Shown here one piece after another: positions 55,675-64,000 of a stretch of 64,000 nt of DNA; position 1 is the stretch's first letter; each line of letters opens with the position of its first letter. A program made the position numbers and the translations under genes. Below the pieces are notes generated by a model. That model saw only the letters and a list, made by a program, of their open reading frames with translations, had not been told where the DNA came from and did not search any database. The DNA comes from Novosphingobium marinum (GTDB lineage: Bacteria; Pseudomonadota; Alphaproteobacteria; Sphingomonadales; Sphingomonadaceae): positions 1-64,000 of the forward strand of contig NZ_JACBZF010000006.1 in NCBI RefSeq assembly GCF_013408095.1. The letters run 5' to 3'.

Positions 55675-56726
55675 TGATCTCCCAGAGCTTTAGCGATGGT
55701 CCCGATACCAAGCGCGGTATTGGTCCTGGCTATGGACTCATTCGGATCACGAATTTGCCCGACCAGAGCCCTTATTGCGTCGATCGTTTCAGGAATGACG
55801 ATCGCCTGGTTATCGACCATGTAGCCGTAGAAGAGTTCATCCCCTTCCACCTTCAGCATGTCCGACCACAGGGCTACTTCGTAGAGGTTGTCATGGGGCC
55901 GGCCGAGATCCGCCATCAGCTCCTTCACGGTGTTGATGGCCGTCAGTCCATCTGCCATGCGGATGAGCGCGATGCGGCTTGACGAACGAAAGGCCTCGAG
56001 GACCTCTTCCTTTTCCGCCGGGCGGGTCAGTTGCACCGCCCAGTAGTGCAGGTGCGCCAGGGTTTCGGGCACCTTTACCGCCATCGTGACGACATCGAGC
56101 TCGGGATCGACGCTCTTGGCATCAGGCCCCTGATGGCTAGGAATTTCGGGTTCCGGAACCAGCGTATTCATGATTCCGCCGAGATGACTCTCCCACGGGT
56201 CGGTGGCGCGGCGCAGCAACGTACCCCGGGCCCGGCGGAGCAGGCCGGCATTTTTCAGCGCGCTCAACGTCCGGACAATCGAGGTCGTGTTGCAGGAGAC
56301 AACGCGGGTGCTTTCCCGATCGAGCGCGCCCACGTAACTCGACTCGGCTACGAACGAATGCCCGGTGACCGTATGCTTCTCGCCGCCCTGAACGATGAAT
56401 TTGATACCCACCTGCCGGTAGATTTCGACATTCTTGGCCGCTACGTGCTTCGGCGTGCAATCGACGACCAGGTCGGCTGCTGCGAGCAGATCCTCAAGCG
56501 TTCCGCTCACATCGAGTCCGGCTTCACGCATGAGGTCGGCCTGTTCTTTCGCCGCACCAAATAGCTGATAGCCCTTTTGCGTCACCATGCGTGAGCGCCA
56601 GTCGGCGTTGATGTCGGAAACCCCTGCGAGTTCCATATCGCCCTGCCGGGCAACCGCGTCGGCCACCCGTTTGCCGATGACACCATAACCGTTGACGGCT
56701 ACGCGGATCTTTCGATTTCCATTCAC
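55671..56726 (-). CDS. Type II (archaeal-type) glyceraldehyde-3-phosphate dehydrogenase
   Basis: Oxidises glyceraldehyde 3-phosphate with phosphate and NAD(P). The 351-aa protein has the Rossmann motif IRVAVNGYGVIGKRVADAV. The active-site cysteine is in the archaeal context VVSCNTTSIVRTL rather than the bacterial SCTTNC. TPKHVAAKNVEIY and RRATDPWESHLGGIMNTLVPEPE are further archaeal GapN/GAPDH landmarks. Such genes are uncommon in proteobacteria, so lateral origin is likely. It stands first in a unit with the CBS-BON protein. Confidence 0.88.
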   Translation of the reverse strand: MNGNRKIRVAVNGYGVIGKRVADAVARQGDMELAGVSDINADWRSRMVTQKGYQLFGAAKEQADLMREAGLDVSGTLEDLLAAADLVVDCTPKHVAAKNVEIYRQVGIKFIVQGGEKHTVTGHSFVAESSYVGALDRESTRVVSCNTTSIVRTLSALKNAGLLRRARGTLLRRATDPWESHLGGIMNTLVPEPEIPSHQGPDAKSVDPELDVVTMAVKVPETLAHLHYWAVQLTRPAEKEEVLEAFRSSSRIALIRMADGLTAINTVKELMADLGRPHDNLYEVALWSDMLKVEGDELFYGYMVDNQAIVIPETIDAIRALVGQIRDPNESIARTNTALGIGTIAKALGDQ

Positions 56727-56779
56727 GTCATTCTCCTCAGGTTGATTGATTCTCGCTGGCTGTCCATCGGTCGATCCTT

Positions 56780-58375
56780 CTATAGCCGGCCTGACCGCCC
56801 GACCGCCCCGACCAGTCGGAATGATAACCCCAACGCCAATAAATAGCCGAGGAGCGCGAGCAGCGGGACGTTGCCCAGCACCCGTGGCCCGGCGCTGTGC
56901 AGCATCAAAAGGGACGCCGCGATGTAGAGGCCCAGGGTCACGAGCGCCAAGGCGAGCCGGTTGCCGGTCCTGTCGAGGTGAGCTTCGATGGTTTCCAGTC
57001 CCTCGTGCCGGACAATTATGGCGGGGTGGAAGCCATCGCTCTGCAGGCGCCGGAGAAAGGCCGCGAGCACGCCGGGCAAGTCATGGGCTGCCAGCGCGGC
57101 TTCTGCCTTCAAACGAGCGCGGCCACCATTGCCCGTCTCATCACTCAGGAGACCTTTCATCACGTCGCGACCGCGCGCCAGCAGCGTATCGAGGATTTTG
57201 AGGTCCGGATCGAGCGTACGCAGAGCGCTCTCGATAAGGAATAGGGTCCGGATCAGAACCACGAGGTTTTGCGGCAACATAACCTTGTCGTCAGGACCCA
57301 GATGCGCAACCCGCAGGACCGCCTCGGCAAGCGACCAGTCTTTCAATGGCAGTGACGCATAGTCGGCGAGTATTTCGTCGATGCCCCTGATAAACGCGGA
57401 TCGGTCATCGACCTCATGGAGCAGCCCCAGGTCGATCGCTGAATCCAGCAGCCACAGCGGGTCGCCACTTACGAAGGCCTGAAGGAAAAACGCGAGCGCG
57501 CGGCGTGTACGGTTATCGAGATATCCTGTCAGACCAAAGTCGTGGAAGCACAGTCTTCCATCAGGCGTGACGAATAAATTGCCGGGGTGTGGATCGCCGT
57601 GGAAGAGCCCGATGACGAAGAACTGGTTAAGGTAGGCGTCGACAAGTACTTCCGCCAGGCGAGGGCCATCAACCGAAGGGTCTGCAATCCCCGTCCCACC
57701 GCTCATTTCCTGGACCAGAACGGTCTCGGTTTGAAGGTCGTCAATTACATTGGGGATAGAGAGCGACGGCCAGTCGCGAAAGGCCTCGTTGAAACGGCGG
57801 ATGTTGCGTGCCTCTTGCCGGAAATCGGTTTCCTTGCGCAGATTAGCCCATATTTCGTCGACGAGACGGAGCGGTTGAAGGCGCTCAAGTCGGGGGGCAA
57901 TGATTATGAGTAACCGCGTGGTAGCGACCAGCGCACGCATGTCGCGGTCGATGCGGGCGCGGATTGCGGGCCGGCGAATCTTGACGATGACCGCACGCCC
58001 GTTGTGCAGACGGGCGCGGTGGACCTGCGCAATGGACGCGGCCGCCAAAGGTTTGGTCTCGAAAGCCGCAAAGAGTTGCTCGGTCGACTGGCCAAAGGCT
58101 TCCTCGACCGCCTGTTGCGCCTCAGCACCTGGAAAAGGCTCGACATTATCCTGCAGCCGCCTCAGTTCATCGAGCCACCGCTCGGACAACAAATCCCGGC
58201 GCAAGCTCAATGTCTGCCCGAGCTTGACGAATGTCGGACCGAGCCGTTCAAGCGAAATGCGGGCGCGGCGTGGCAAGCACGAGCGATCGGGCGGTGTGCG
58301 GCGCAATCGCTCATAGGCAGCGAGGCCGAGCAGACCTGTAGCCCGTGCGCCAATGTGGAGAAGCCGACCGATCAT
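56780..58375 (-). CDS. ABC1/AarF/UbiB-family atypical kinase
   Basis: A 531-aa protein. KxGQ motif: LGPTFVKLGQTLSLR; A-rich loop: AAASIAQVHRARL; catalytic-like HGDPHPGNLFVTPDGRLCFHDFGL; C-terminal membrane helices (LALALVTLGLYIAASLLML and PLLALLGYLLALGLSF). These fit the UbiB/ADCK family, linked to ubiquinone biosynthesis. The start at 58375 (MIGRLLHIGARATGLLGL) was chosen because the upstream open frame to 58678 has no homology. It may be a second copy beside the housekeeping ubiB. Confidence 0.87.
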   Translation of the reverse strand: MIGRLLHIGARATGLLGLAAYERLRRTPPDRSCLPRRARISLERLGPTFVKLGQTLSLRRDLLSERWLDELRRLQDNVEPFPGAEAQQAVEEAFGQSTEQLFAAFETKPLAAASIAQVHRARLHNGRAVIVKIRRPAIRARIDRDMRALVATTRLLIIIAPRLERLQPLRLVDEIWANLRKETDFRQEARNIRRFNEAFRDWPSLSIPNVIDDLQTETVLVQEMSGGTGIADPSVDGPRLAEVLVDAYLNQFFVIGLFHGDPHPGNLFVTPDGRLCFHDFGLTGYLDNRTRRALAFFLQAFVSGDPLWLLDSAIDLGLLHEVDDRSAFIRGIDEILADYASLPLKDWSLAEAVLRVAHLGPDDKVMLPQNLVVLIRTLFLIESALRTLDPDLKILDTLLARGRDVMKGLLSDETGNGGRARLKAEAALAAHDLPGVLAAFLRRLQSDGFHPAIIVRHEGLETIEAHLDRTGNRLALALVTLGLYIAASLLMLHSAGPRVLGNVPLLALLGYLLALGLSFRLVGAVGRSGRL

Positions 58376-58870
58376 GATGCCCGCAATCGGACTCTCGCGC
58401 TCATAGCGCGGCTTTCGAGAAGTGCCCGCGCGCCGGCCACTGGCCCCTGGGAAATCGCGCGGACGAACGGTTGCCGGCGGCGGCAGTCTCGTAGAGTCGA
58501 CCCTGGTATCCGGTGCTTCCGACAGGATCAATGCGAGGCTTGATGTCGCAGTCGCGGGGCGATGAGCGCGGACCAAGAATGGATTGCCTCTGCTCGCAAT
58601 TGCCGAGTCGCGCTTTCCGGGCTGTAAGAACTCGTACGGCAGGGAAGCGCCGCGCGTCCCCTTGCCGCGCGCGTCCACCGAGAGCTATCGCATGCATCCG
58701 TGCATCGCGCCGCAGCCATTCCATCCTGATGCCAACCTCCTCTCTCGAAAAACCGCCTAGCCGGCTCGCCATCAAAACCGGCGGGCTGACCTCGAGAGAG
58801 ACGCGCGAGCACCGGCATTGTTACAGAGGCGTCTTAGCGAAAGGTCAGGAGCGGCGAGTGAGGACCGCGC
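58376..58870. other. Intergenic region; in-frame extension of the kinase has no homology
   Basis: About 495 bp. The frame of the kinase runs on to 58678, but its residues look random (arginine- and proline-rich). No other gene is supported. Confidence 0.4.
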
Positions 58871-59431
58871 TTATCCTCGCTTTGCCGCGGAGGAGATATC
58901 GTCGCCCCGGCGCCACTGTTCGAGCCATGATAGATCGGTGTATCGTGCCGGCATTTGGTCATCCTCCGGATCTCCAATATACTTGGAAAATTCTACCTGG
59001 CGGATACGATGACCTGCCGCCTCGAGACAGGCGCGTACGCTCCGCTGTGATGAGGCAACGCTGGTCTGTATGATTTCGCAGCCAAGCCGGAACGCGAGGC
59101 TGTCAATGGCAGCGACCAGAGACCGGGCGACCGGCGCCTGCTGACCGATGCCGAACGCTGCGAGATAATGTGCTACAAGGGGCTTGGGACTCTTAAGCGG
59201 TTCGACTCGGTACAGGCACAGCCCATAAAGGTGGCCAGAAGCGACTGTCGCTGCGAGAATCCCGCGTCTGTCGAATTTATCTTCCCTTGTCAGGGGACTG
59301 GCAATCCGGATCCATTGCTCGAACATCAAACTGGGTGCGACTTCTCGCACAAGAGGAAACGCCTGGCCGATTTGCGTGCCCCGGAGCGGGGCGACGCTGA
59401 TCGGATTCCCGAAATTCATCTCGTGCGGCAT
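58871..59431 (-). CDS. GNAT-like hypothetical protein
   Basis: A 186-aa protein. The central part (GILAATVASGHLYGLCLYRVEPLKSPKPLVAHYLAAFGIGQQ, VARSLVAAIDSLAFRLGCEIIQTSV, RSVRACLEAAGHRIRQVEFSKYI) has the strand-helix order of GNAT acetyltransferases, with a degenerate acetyl-CoA loop. No function can be assigned. It is divergent from the FnrL-like gene and shares with it a 100-bp promoter region containing an FNR box. Confidence 0.6.
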   Translation of the reverse strand: MPHEMNFGNPISVAPLRGTQIGQAFPLVREVAPSLMFEQWIRIASPLTREDKFDRRGILAATVASGHLYGLCLYRVEPLKSPKPLVAHYLAAFGIGQQAPVARSLVAAIDSLAFRLGCEIIQTSVASSQRSVRACLEAAGHRIRQVEFSKYIGDPEDDQMPARYTDLSWLEQWRRGDDISSAAKRG

Positions 59432-59481
59432 TCACAACTCCATCACCGCAGCAGTTGATAATGCGGGGATCGCGGAGTTCC

Positions 59482-59495
59482 TTGATGTGTCTCAA
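59482..59495. promoter_or_regulatory. Candidate FNR/FixK-type box
   Basis: TTGAT-GTGT-CTCAA differs from the consensus TTGAT-N4-ATCAA at one base of ten. It lies in the space between the GNAT-like gene and the FnrL-like gene and overlaps the first ATG (59495) of the latter. It therefore supports the second ATG at 59531 as the true start. Autoregulation and control of the GNAT-like gene are inferred. Confidence 0.6.
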
Positions 59496-59530
59496 TGGTT
59501 AAGCTACAAATTGGTGGACGAAGGAAGTCC

Positions 59531-60274
59531 ATGAAGAGCGCATGCGCACAGCAAGTACAATCACTCTCGTCCGGAAAGGAGCCCTTGCCGGAACCCTGCG
59601 CTGCATGTGCCGCGCGCGTCCTCAGTGTATGCGATGCGATCGACGATTGCGATCTTGACCGACTTGCCGCGATTACCAGCGTGCAGGACATTGCTCGGCA
59701 TCAGATTTTCGTGACCGAAGGCGACCCGGCAGACCACCTTTTCAATGTCACCGACGGTACGGTAAAGGTCTACAAGCTGTTACCCGATGGCCGGCAACAG
59801 ATTACCGGTTTTCTGTTGGCCGGTGACTTCCTCGGGCTCTCTTTCCTGGAAAGATACGGCTGCAGTGCAGAGGCAGTCACGCGGGTGCGATGTTGCCGAT
59901 TTCCCCGCAAGCAGTTCGCTGCCTTGCTGACGGACTTTCCGGGCATCGAGCGGCGGCTTCTCGGGATAGCATCCAACGAACTTGCGGCCGCACAGGACCA
60001 GATGGTGCTGCTCGGCCGCAAGACCGCGCGCGAACGGGTCTCCACATTCCTCCTCATGCTATCCCGCCGCGCCGCGCGCTCCGGAGGAACCACTGATCCT
60101 GTCATACTGCCCATGACCCGGACCGATATCGCCGACTATCTCGGTCTCACGGTAGAAACCGTAAGCCGTACCTTCACCCAACTGAAAAAGGGTGGGTTCA
60201 TAGAACTTCGCGAAGCTGGCATCGTCCATCTCTCCAACCTGTCTGCGCTTGAGGACCTCAGCCAAGGTTTCTAA
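59531..60274 (+). CDS. FnrL-like Crp/Fnr transcription regulator with N-terminal cysteine cluster
   Basis: A 247-aa DNA-binding regulator. The N-terminal C23-x2-C26-x7-C34 (PCAACAARVLSVC) and a central cysteine in ERYGCSAEAV are where oxygen-sensing 4Fe-4S FNR proteins keep their ligands. The cyclic-nucleotide-binding fold follows, then the HTH: MTRTDIADYLGLTVETVSRTFTQLKK, with the ETVSR helix that recognises TTGAT boxes. The start at 59531 has a GAAGGA SD and avoids the FNR box. Probably regulates genes for low oxygen. Best candidate for the local control gene. Confidence 0.9.
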   Translation: MKSACAQQVQSLSSGKEPLPEPCAACAARVLSVCDAIDDCDLDRLAAITSVQDIARHQIFVTEGDPADHLFNVTDGTVKVYKLLPDGRQQITGFLLAGDFLGLSFLERYGCSAEAVTRVRCCRFPRKQFAALLTDFPGIERRLLGIASNELAAAQDQMVLLGRKTARERVSTFLLMLSRRAARSGGTTDPVILPMTRTDIADYLGLTVETVSRTFTQLKKGGFIELREAGIVHLSNLSALEDLSQGF

Positions 60275-60289
60275 ACTGCCGGGCCGTCA

Positions 60290-60308
60290 GGTCAGGACCA
60301 GCTCCTGA
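60290..60308. terminator. Possible hairpin terminator between converging genes
   Basis: GTCAGGA pairs with TCCTGAC over a 5-base loop CCAGC. It lies 16 bases after the FnrL-like stop and before the end of the ECF gene. No T-run, so only a weak candidate. Confidence 0.3.
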
Positions 60309-60362
60309 CTTCAACGGTTACCCACCCGATCTGCCGTCCAGGTCGATTTGACGGTGCGGCCA

Positions 60363-61010
60363 CTATATCTCGGCGCGCCCGCCCAGTTGCTCGCGGCGGC
60401 GGCGCCATCGCTCTGCCTCGTCACATCGACAGTCGAGGAAACCATGAACCGGACAGGTCATGCACATTTCTTCCAGCCGCTTCTTGAGCGCCTGACGACC
60501 GCGATGCAGCCTGACGGTGATATTGTTCAAACTGACACCAAGGCTCGCCGCCACCCGGTCCCGTGGTTCTTCTAGCAAGTCTATGCGCCAGATCACCTCG
60601 GCATATTCCGGCTTGAGAGTCGGCAAGAGCTTGTAAAGACAATTGCAGATCGCCTCTTCGAGCTCGTCATCCGGTTCGATCGACAGTTGCTCGAGATCGA
60701 CGGGATCCACGATTTCCTCCCGTTTACGCCGTTTGCCGGCTCGACGCTGGTGATCAACGATTGTCGTGGCGAGAATACGGCTGAGCCAGCCACGAACGCT
60801 GCGCACATCGCGCAGGTCAGCAGACCGCTCGACAGCGCGCAGCATGAACATCTGCAGGACCTCCTCGGCCTCCTCCCCGCTGCCCAGTCGCCGGCGAAGA
60901 AAACCTAGAATCTGCCGGTGCCCTTCGACGAGCGCGCGGCGAACTGCAGCATCCGCTGCCCGGGCGGCGATGTCCGGATCATCATCCGGCAATGGGTCGT
61001 CATGCGTCAA
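60363..61010 (-). CDS. ECF-type sigma factor with C-terminal Cys-rich tail (copy 2)
   Basis: A 215-aa close relative of the copy at 29359. Region 2: HRQILGFLRRRLGSGEEAEEVLQMFMLRAVERS and VRGWLSRILATTIVDHQR; region 4: LPTLKPEYAEVIWRIDLLEEPRDRVAASL and NNITVRLHRGRQALKKRL. The tail reads MCMTCPVHGFLDCRCDEAE, the same CxxC-x6-DCxC pattern. No anti-sigma gene. It faces the FnrL-like gene. Confidence 0.88.
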   Translation of the reverse strand: MTHDDPLPDDDPDIAARAADAAVRRALVEGHRQILGFLRRRLGSGEEAEEVLQMFMLRAVERSADLRDVRSVRGWLSRILATTIVDHQRRAGKRRKREEIVDPVDLEQLSIEPDDELEEAICNCLYKLLPTLKPEYAEVIWRIDLLEEPRDRVAASLGVSLNNITVRLHRGRQALKKRLEEMCMTCPVHGFLDCRCDEAERWRRRREQLGGRAEI

Positions 61011-61602
61011 TGTGGGTCTCCAGCCATTATCGACGCAGTGGCCTAGCGGTTGTTACAGGCAAGCCTGCCTACAAAGGCTTTTCAGACCTCGATTGATGCG
61101 AGTGCGCCTTAACGGAAGTGAAGCTTGGGCCTGACCTTTGAGGGGCCTGCGCCTCGACGAATATACCTGCCGAATCCCTGCGGCCCTTGAGCCGCGGTGA
61201 CGTGACCCCCTGACGCCACGGCGCTACCGATCGGACCGCCCTCGGGCTCGCTGGTGGCCGATGCAGTGCACTCTCGCATCCGGCGCACCACGAACACCAG
61301 GCGGGCGATCCAAGCCGCACGGCCAGAATGCCCTCGGAATTGCCAGAACGCCTCCGCCCGCACCGATACCGCGCCTTGCCGGGATCACCCTCTGTCAGGA
61401 GAACCGGCGCGTGCCAGAGGAGCAGTCTGATCCATTGGGGAAGTGATCTTGGTTAGAATCCCGATGTGATTGACTGCTCTTCTGACGATGCGAGGGCGTT
61501 TGATATTCAAACGATCACTCCACTCCTTCCTGGCCCTGCCATGGCGTGCCATGCTTCCAATCCTCTCCTGTCTCGCACAACGGACAACAGGTGCCGCGCA
61601 AT
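61011..61602. other. Non-coding region between two ECF genes
   Basis: About 590 bp with no convincing gene; short frames are not homologous to anything recognised. Confidence 0.4.
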
Positions 61603-62262
61603 TCAGAAGAAGGACGCCGCAATGGCAGCTCCTTTCAGACCATCGTGTTCGCTGTTCCGGTGCGCCCCGTGCGCTATAGGACGGCAGTCGCAGTCGCCGG
61701 AGTTCCTGAAATGGCAGGTGGAACAGCGCTTTTCGATCTGATCCTTCATCGCCCTACGCGCCCTGTGCAGGCGCACTCCGATATTGTTGGACGTGAGCCC
61801 GAGATCAGCCGAAATAGTTTCTCGCGGTTCTCCTTCGAGATCGACGCGCCGAATGATCTCGGCGTAATCCGAGCGAAGCGCCGGCAAGGCGTCCTGAACG
61901 CAAGTGCATGGATTTTCATCGTAGTCCGTTTCGGGAGTATCCGCCGTTTCCCGGGGCTCGGCTTCATAGGCATCCCTGCCCCGCTGCCGCGCCGCGCGCC
62001 GCCGATAGTGGTCAATAAGCGAATTGCGCAGGACCCGGCGAAGCCAGGCGTCCACCTTCCCGTTGTCCTGCGGTTCCCGGGCGGCCCGAAGGACTTTGAC
62101 GCAGAAATCCTGAAACGCATCTTCCGCTTCCTCGGTACGACTCAGCCGCCGTTGGAAGTACCGCATGAATTCGGCGCGGCATTCGGTCAGTCGTTGGATG
62201 ACGGCGTCCTCGCCGAGCGCAGACGAGGGTCTGAATGACCCGTTATGTGTTAAGGTTGGCAT
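61603..62262 (-). CDS. ECF-type sigma factor with C-terminal Cys-rich tail (copy 3)
   Basis: A 219-aa sigma factor, more distant from the other two. Region 2: AEFMRYFQRRLSRTEEAEDAFQDFCVKVLRAA and VDAWLRRVLRNSLIDHYRR; region 4: LPALRSDYAEIIRRVDLEGEPRETISADLGL and NNIGVRLHRARRAMKDQI. The tail RCSTCHFRNSGDCDCRP keeps CxxC-x6-DCxC with a shifted His. An additional CTC pair lies before region 4 (PCTCVQDAL). The ATG at 62262 has GGAGG seven bases upstream. A small Cys-rich protein gene precedes it in the same direction. Confidence 0.87.
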   Translation of the reverse strand: MPTLTHNGSFRPSSALGEDAVIQRLTECRAEFMRYFQRRLSRTEEAEDAFQDFCVKVLRAAREPQDNGKVDAWLRRVLRNSLIDHYRRRAARQRGRDAYEAEPRETADTPETDYDENPCTCVQDALPALRSDYAEIIRRVDLEGEPRETISADLGLTSNNIGVRLHRARRAMKDQIEKRCSTCHFRNSGDCDCRPIAHGAHRNSEHDGLKGAAIAASFF

Positions 62263-62346
62263 AGTAAGACCTCCATGCCGAGAGGAAATCAAAAGGGGGG
62301 TTCGGATCGCAAAGGACCCGCGTGTACCCACCGCGAAAAGCCGGAT

Positions 62347-62766
62347 TTACGCGGTGAGCCGGGGCGGTGGGATCTCTTGTTCGAGGAGTGCAGGATCAAA
62401 AGCGTCCGCTGGCCCGATCGACCATGCTCCGGTTGTCGGTGCGGCGCGACGAGACAAGGTGCTATCGGGCAGAACCGCGCAGCAGATCGACGAGCGGCAA
62501 TGGTCAGCGGTTGCAGGGGACTGTTTGTGAAGTGCGCCGGTCGTGCAATGCTCTTCCAGTTCGGCTACTTGCGACGTGGATGGCGCGACCGGAGCCGCGA
62601 ACACGGCCGCATCGAGATGAAGAAAGTTCAGGCCGAGCGCCAGCAACAGGCAGAGAACCAAGCGGCGCAAGCTTGCAGCACGATTGGGGTTTCTTGCAGA
62701 AGCTTTTCTCACTGAAGCGGCACCGACATATCCGATGGCCCGGTCGCCATCTGGGGCACCTGACAC
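62347..62766 (-). CDS. Hypothetical protein with a membrane segment and clustered cysteines
   Basis: A 139-aa protein. A basic N-terminus is followed by the hydrophobic stretch LRRLVLCLLLALGLNFLHLDAAVFAAP, either a signal sequence or an anchor. The mature part has EEHCTTGALHKQ and DHCRSSICCAVLP, which look metal- or thiol-binding. It lies 85 bp upstream of ECF copy 3 in the same direction, so the two may be one unit. No family recognised with confidence. Confidence 0.5.
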   Translation of the reverse strand: MSGAPDGDRAIGYVGAASVRKASARNPNRAASLRRLVLCLLLALGLNFLHLDAAVFAAPVAPSTSQVAELEEHCTTGALHKQSPATADHCRSSICCAVLPDSTLSRRAAPTTGAWSIGPADAFDPALLEQEIPPPRLTA

Positions 62767-62899
62767 GCGAATGCCTCGGCCGGCATTGAGCTATGTCAAC
62801 GCCGCGCATCTAAGTCGGCCGGCCGGGCGCCCTACCGGGTTCGCTCCAACGAGCGCCAACATTGGTTTGTCTTTTCCGTTGTTCGACTTTCCGGTGCGC

Positions 62900-63841
62900 T
62901 CACGGCCGAGGCGGAATTTGCCTGCTCAGTTCGCCGTAAAGCCGCTCGACATCTTCACGGCGGCACAGGCCAGTGCCAGGCGACAGTACGGCGGCAGCGC
63001 CTGCCGCCATGCCGTAGGCGAAGGCATCTTGCTCATCGCGGCCCTGCGCCAAAGCGAGTGTCATCGCCGCGACGAAGCTGTCGCCAGCGCCGACCGCGCT
63101 CTTCGCGACCACGTCGAGCGCCGGCTGACGTAGCGCGGCTTGAGCGGTCACGAGCAGCGCACCGTCGCGCCCAAGCGTCAGGGCCACCATCTCTGCCGAA
63201 CCAGCATCAATGAGTTCCCTGGCCGCCGCCTCTTGTGCCGCGCCGTCGGCGAGCCTGCGTCCGACCAGCGCCTCGAGTTCGCCAAGGCTGGGCTTCACCA
63301 GGTGGACGCCGCGAACAAGCCCGGCACGAAGCGCGCTTCCCGACGTATCGAGAACCAGTCGAATTCCCTTGCGGTGCGCCAGGGCAGCTACGGTCTCATA
63401 GAAATCGTCGGGAACAGCACGCGGCAAGCTGCCGCTGGCGACGAGGTATTCGCAATCGATATCTTCGAGGGCCTCCAGGATTGCGCGCCATTCCCACTCC
63501 ATCACGAGCGGGCCCGCGGGGACGAAGCGATATTCCTCGCCGCTCGAACGTTCAAAGACTGCGTGACTGATGCGGGTATGGTCCGCGATCGGTACACGAC
63601 GGTGTGCGATCAATGCGGTATCGAGAAGGTCGTCGAGCACACCGCCGGTCGCGCCGCCGGCCAGATACATCGCAAGTACAGGGCCACCCAGCTCCCTGAT
63701 GACCCGAGCCACATTGATCCCGCCCCCACCAGGATCATAGCGTTCATCGGACGTTCGAATCTTGTGAACCGGTCGCACGATGTCCGCCTCGGCGGAGCCG
63801 TCGATCGACGGGTTCAGAGTCAATGTGACAATCGTCTTCAT
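62900..63841 (-). CDS. PfkB-family hexose kinase (1-phosphofructokinase/6-phosphofructokinase type II)
   Basis: A 313-aa ribokinase-fold enzyme that phosphorylates a sugar phosphate. It opens MKTIVTLTLNPSIDGSAEAD, the classic start of fructose-phosphate kinases. Substrate loops are YDPGGGGINVARVIRELGG and SGSLPRAVPDDFYETVA. The late anion hole and catalytic base are in KSAVGAGDSFVAAMTLAL. It could act on fructose 6-phosphate (glycolysis) or fructose 1-phosphate. The start at 63841 was chosen by homology; the frame is open upstream. With aldolase, GAPDH and enolase in this window, a glycolytic role is favoured. Confidence 0.88.
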   Translation of the reverse strand: MKTIVTLTLNPSIDGSAEADIVRPVHKIRTSDERYDPGGGGINVARVIRELGGPVLAMYLAGGATGGVLDDLLDTALIAHRRVPIADHTRISHAVFERSSGEEYRFVPAGPLVMEWEWRAILEALEDIDCEYLVASGSLPRAVPDDFYETVAALAHRKGIRLVLDTSGSALRAGLVRGVHLVKPSLGELEALVGRRLADGAAQEAAARELIDAGSAEMVALTLGRDGALLVTAQAALRQPALDVVAKSAVGAGDSFVAAMTLALAQGRDEQDAFAYGMAAGAAAVLSPGTGLCRREDVERLYGELSRQIPPRP

Positions 63842-64000
63842 TCGCCAGTTCCTCCCGGCTTTCCTGGACACGGTGCCGGCCGAGGGACAGCAACCGGGTA
63901 GCGCCGCCCGCCAAGGGCAGCGTAGCAAGTCTTCTGTGATCTCGAGCCGGACATCGCCCGAGAGACGTTGCCCATGCCGATTTGTTACGCGCAAGCCACT

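Overview
The window looks like an accessory region of an alphaproteobacterium, most likely of the Sphingomonadales. The evidence is high GC, protein sequences of that type, an FnrL-like regulator with an N-terminal cysteine cluster, and DUF411, DUF2147, CsoR and N-ATPase genes of that style. That assignment is inference from the proteins; no rRNA or tRNA gene was seen. About 55 intact genes are mixed with seven broken gene remnants and two insertion sequences, as in a genomic island or large plasmid that has been rearranged.

Layout. 1-2550: an IS3-family element between unrelated gene fragments (CFA synthase piece, methyltransferase piece, DUF411 remnant). 2550-9710: an amino-acid-type permease, a deleted aidB-like gene, an ATP-grasp-like protein, a two-domain universal stress protein, mannose-6-phosphate isomerase and an EamA exporter. 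9869-18071: GH130 phosphorylase, CFA synthase, cardiolipin synthase, GT4 glycosyltransferase, a phosphomannomutase-like HAD enzyme and a PlsC acyltransferase, that is, mannose-polymer and membrane-lipid genes. 18227-25033: lactate permease, a DUF6629-like membrane protein, a decayed CPA2 antiporter and a P1B ATPase with an unusual CPD motif. 25250-29093: a beta-CASP metallo-hydrolase, a thymidine/AMP phosphorylase and a PRPP synthetase, the last two translationally coupled. 29359-34907: an ECF sigma factor, an (alpha/alpha)-barrel-like protein, and csoR divergent from a small membrane protein and copA. 35185-38604: class I aldolase, Bax-inhibitor protein, a periplasmic protein and a slipin. 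38698-39651: an intact IS5-family element with a TTA duplication. 40229-47046: a complete nine-gene N-ATPase operon (atpDCQRBEFAG). 47392-64000: small membrane and periplasmic proteins, a ppk2 stub, enolase, PEP synthase with a coupled 2-hydroxyacid dehydrogenase, archaeal-type GAPDH coupled to a CBS-BON protein, an AarF/UbiB kinase, a GNAT-like protein, an FnrL-like regulator with an FNR box, two more ECF sigma factors and a PfkB kinase.

How it may work together (inference). The glycolytic enzymes (PfkB, aldolase, GAPDH, enolase, PEP synthase), a D-lactate-dehydrogenase-like enzyme, a lactate permease and a second rotary ATPase, beside an oxygen-sensing type regulator, suggest an accessory low-oxygen or energy-stress programme. 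The GH130, GT4, ManA and PMM-like set could feed it from a mannose-containing polymer. Three ECF sigma factors share a C-terminal cysteine-rich tail and may be direct metal or redox sensors. The copper genes and membrane-lipid enzymes fit a general stress role.
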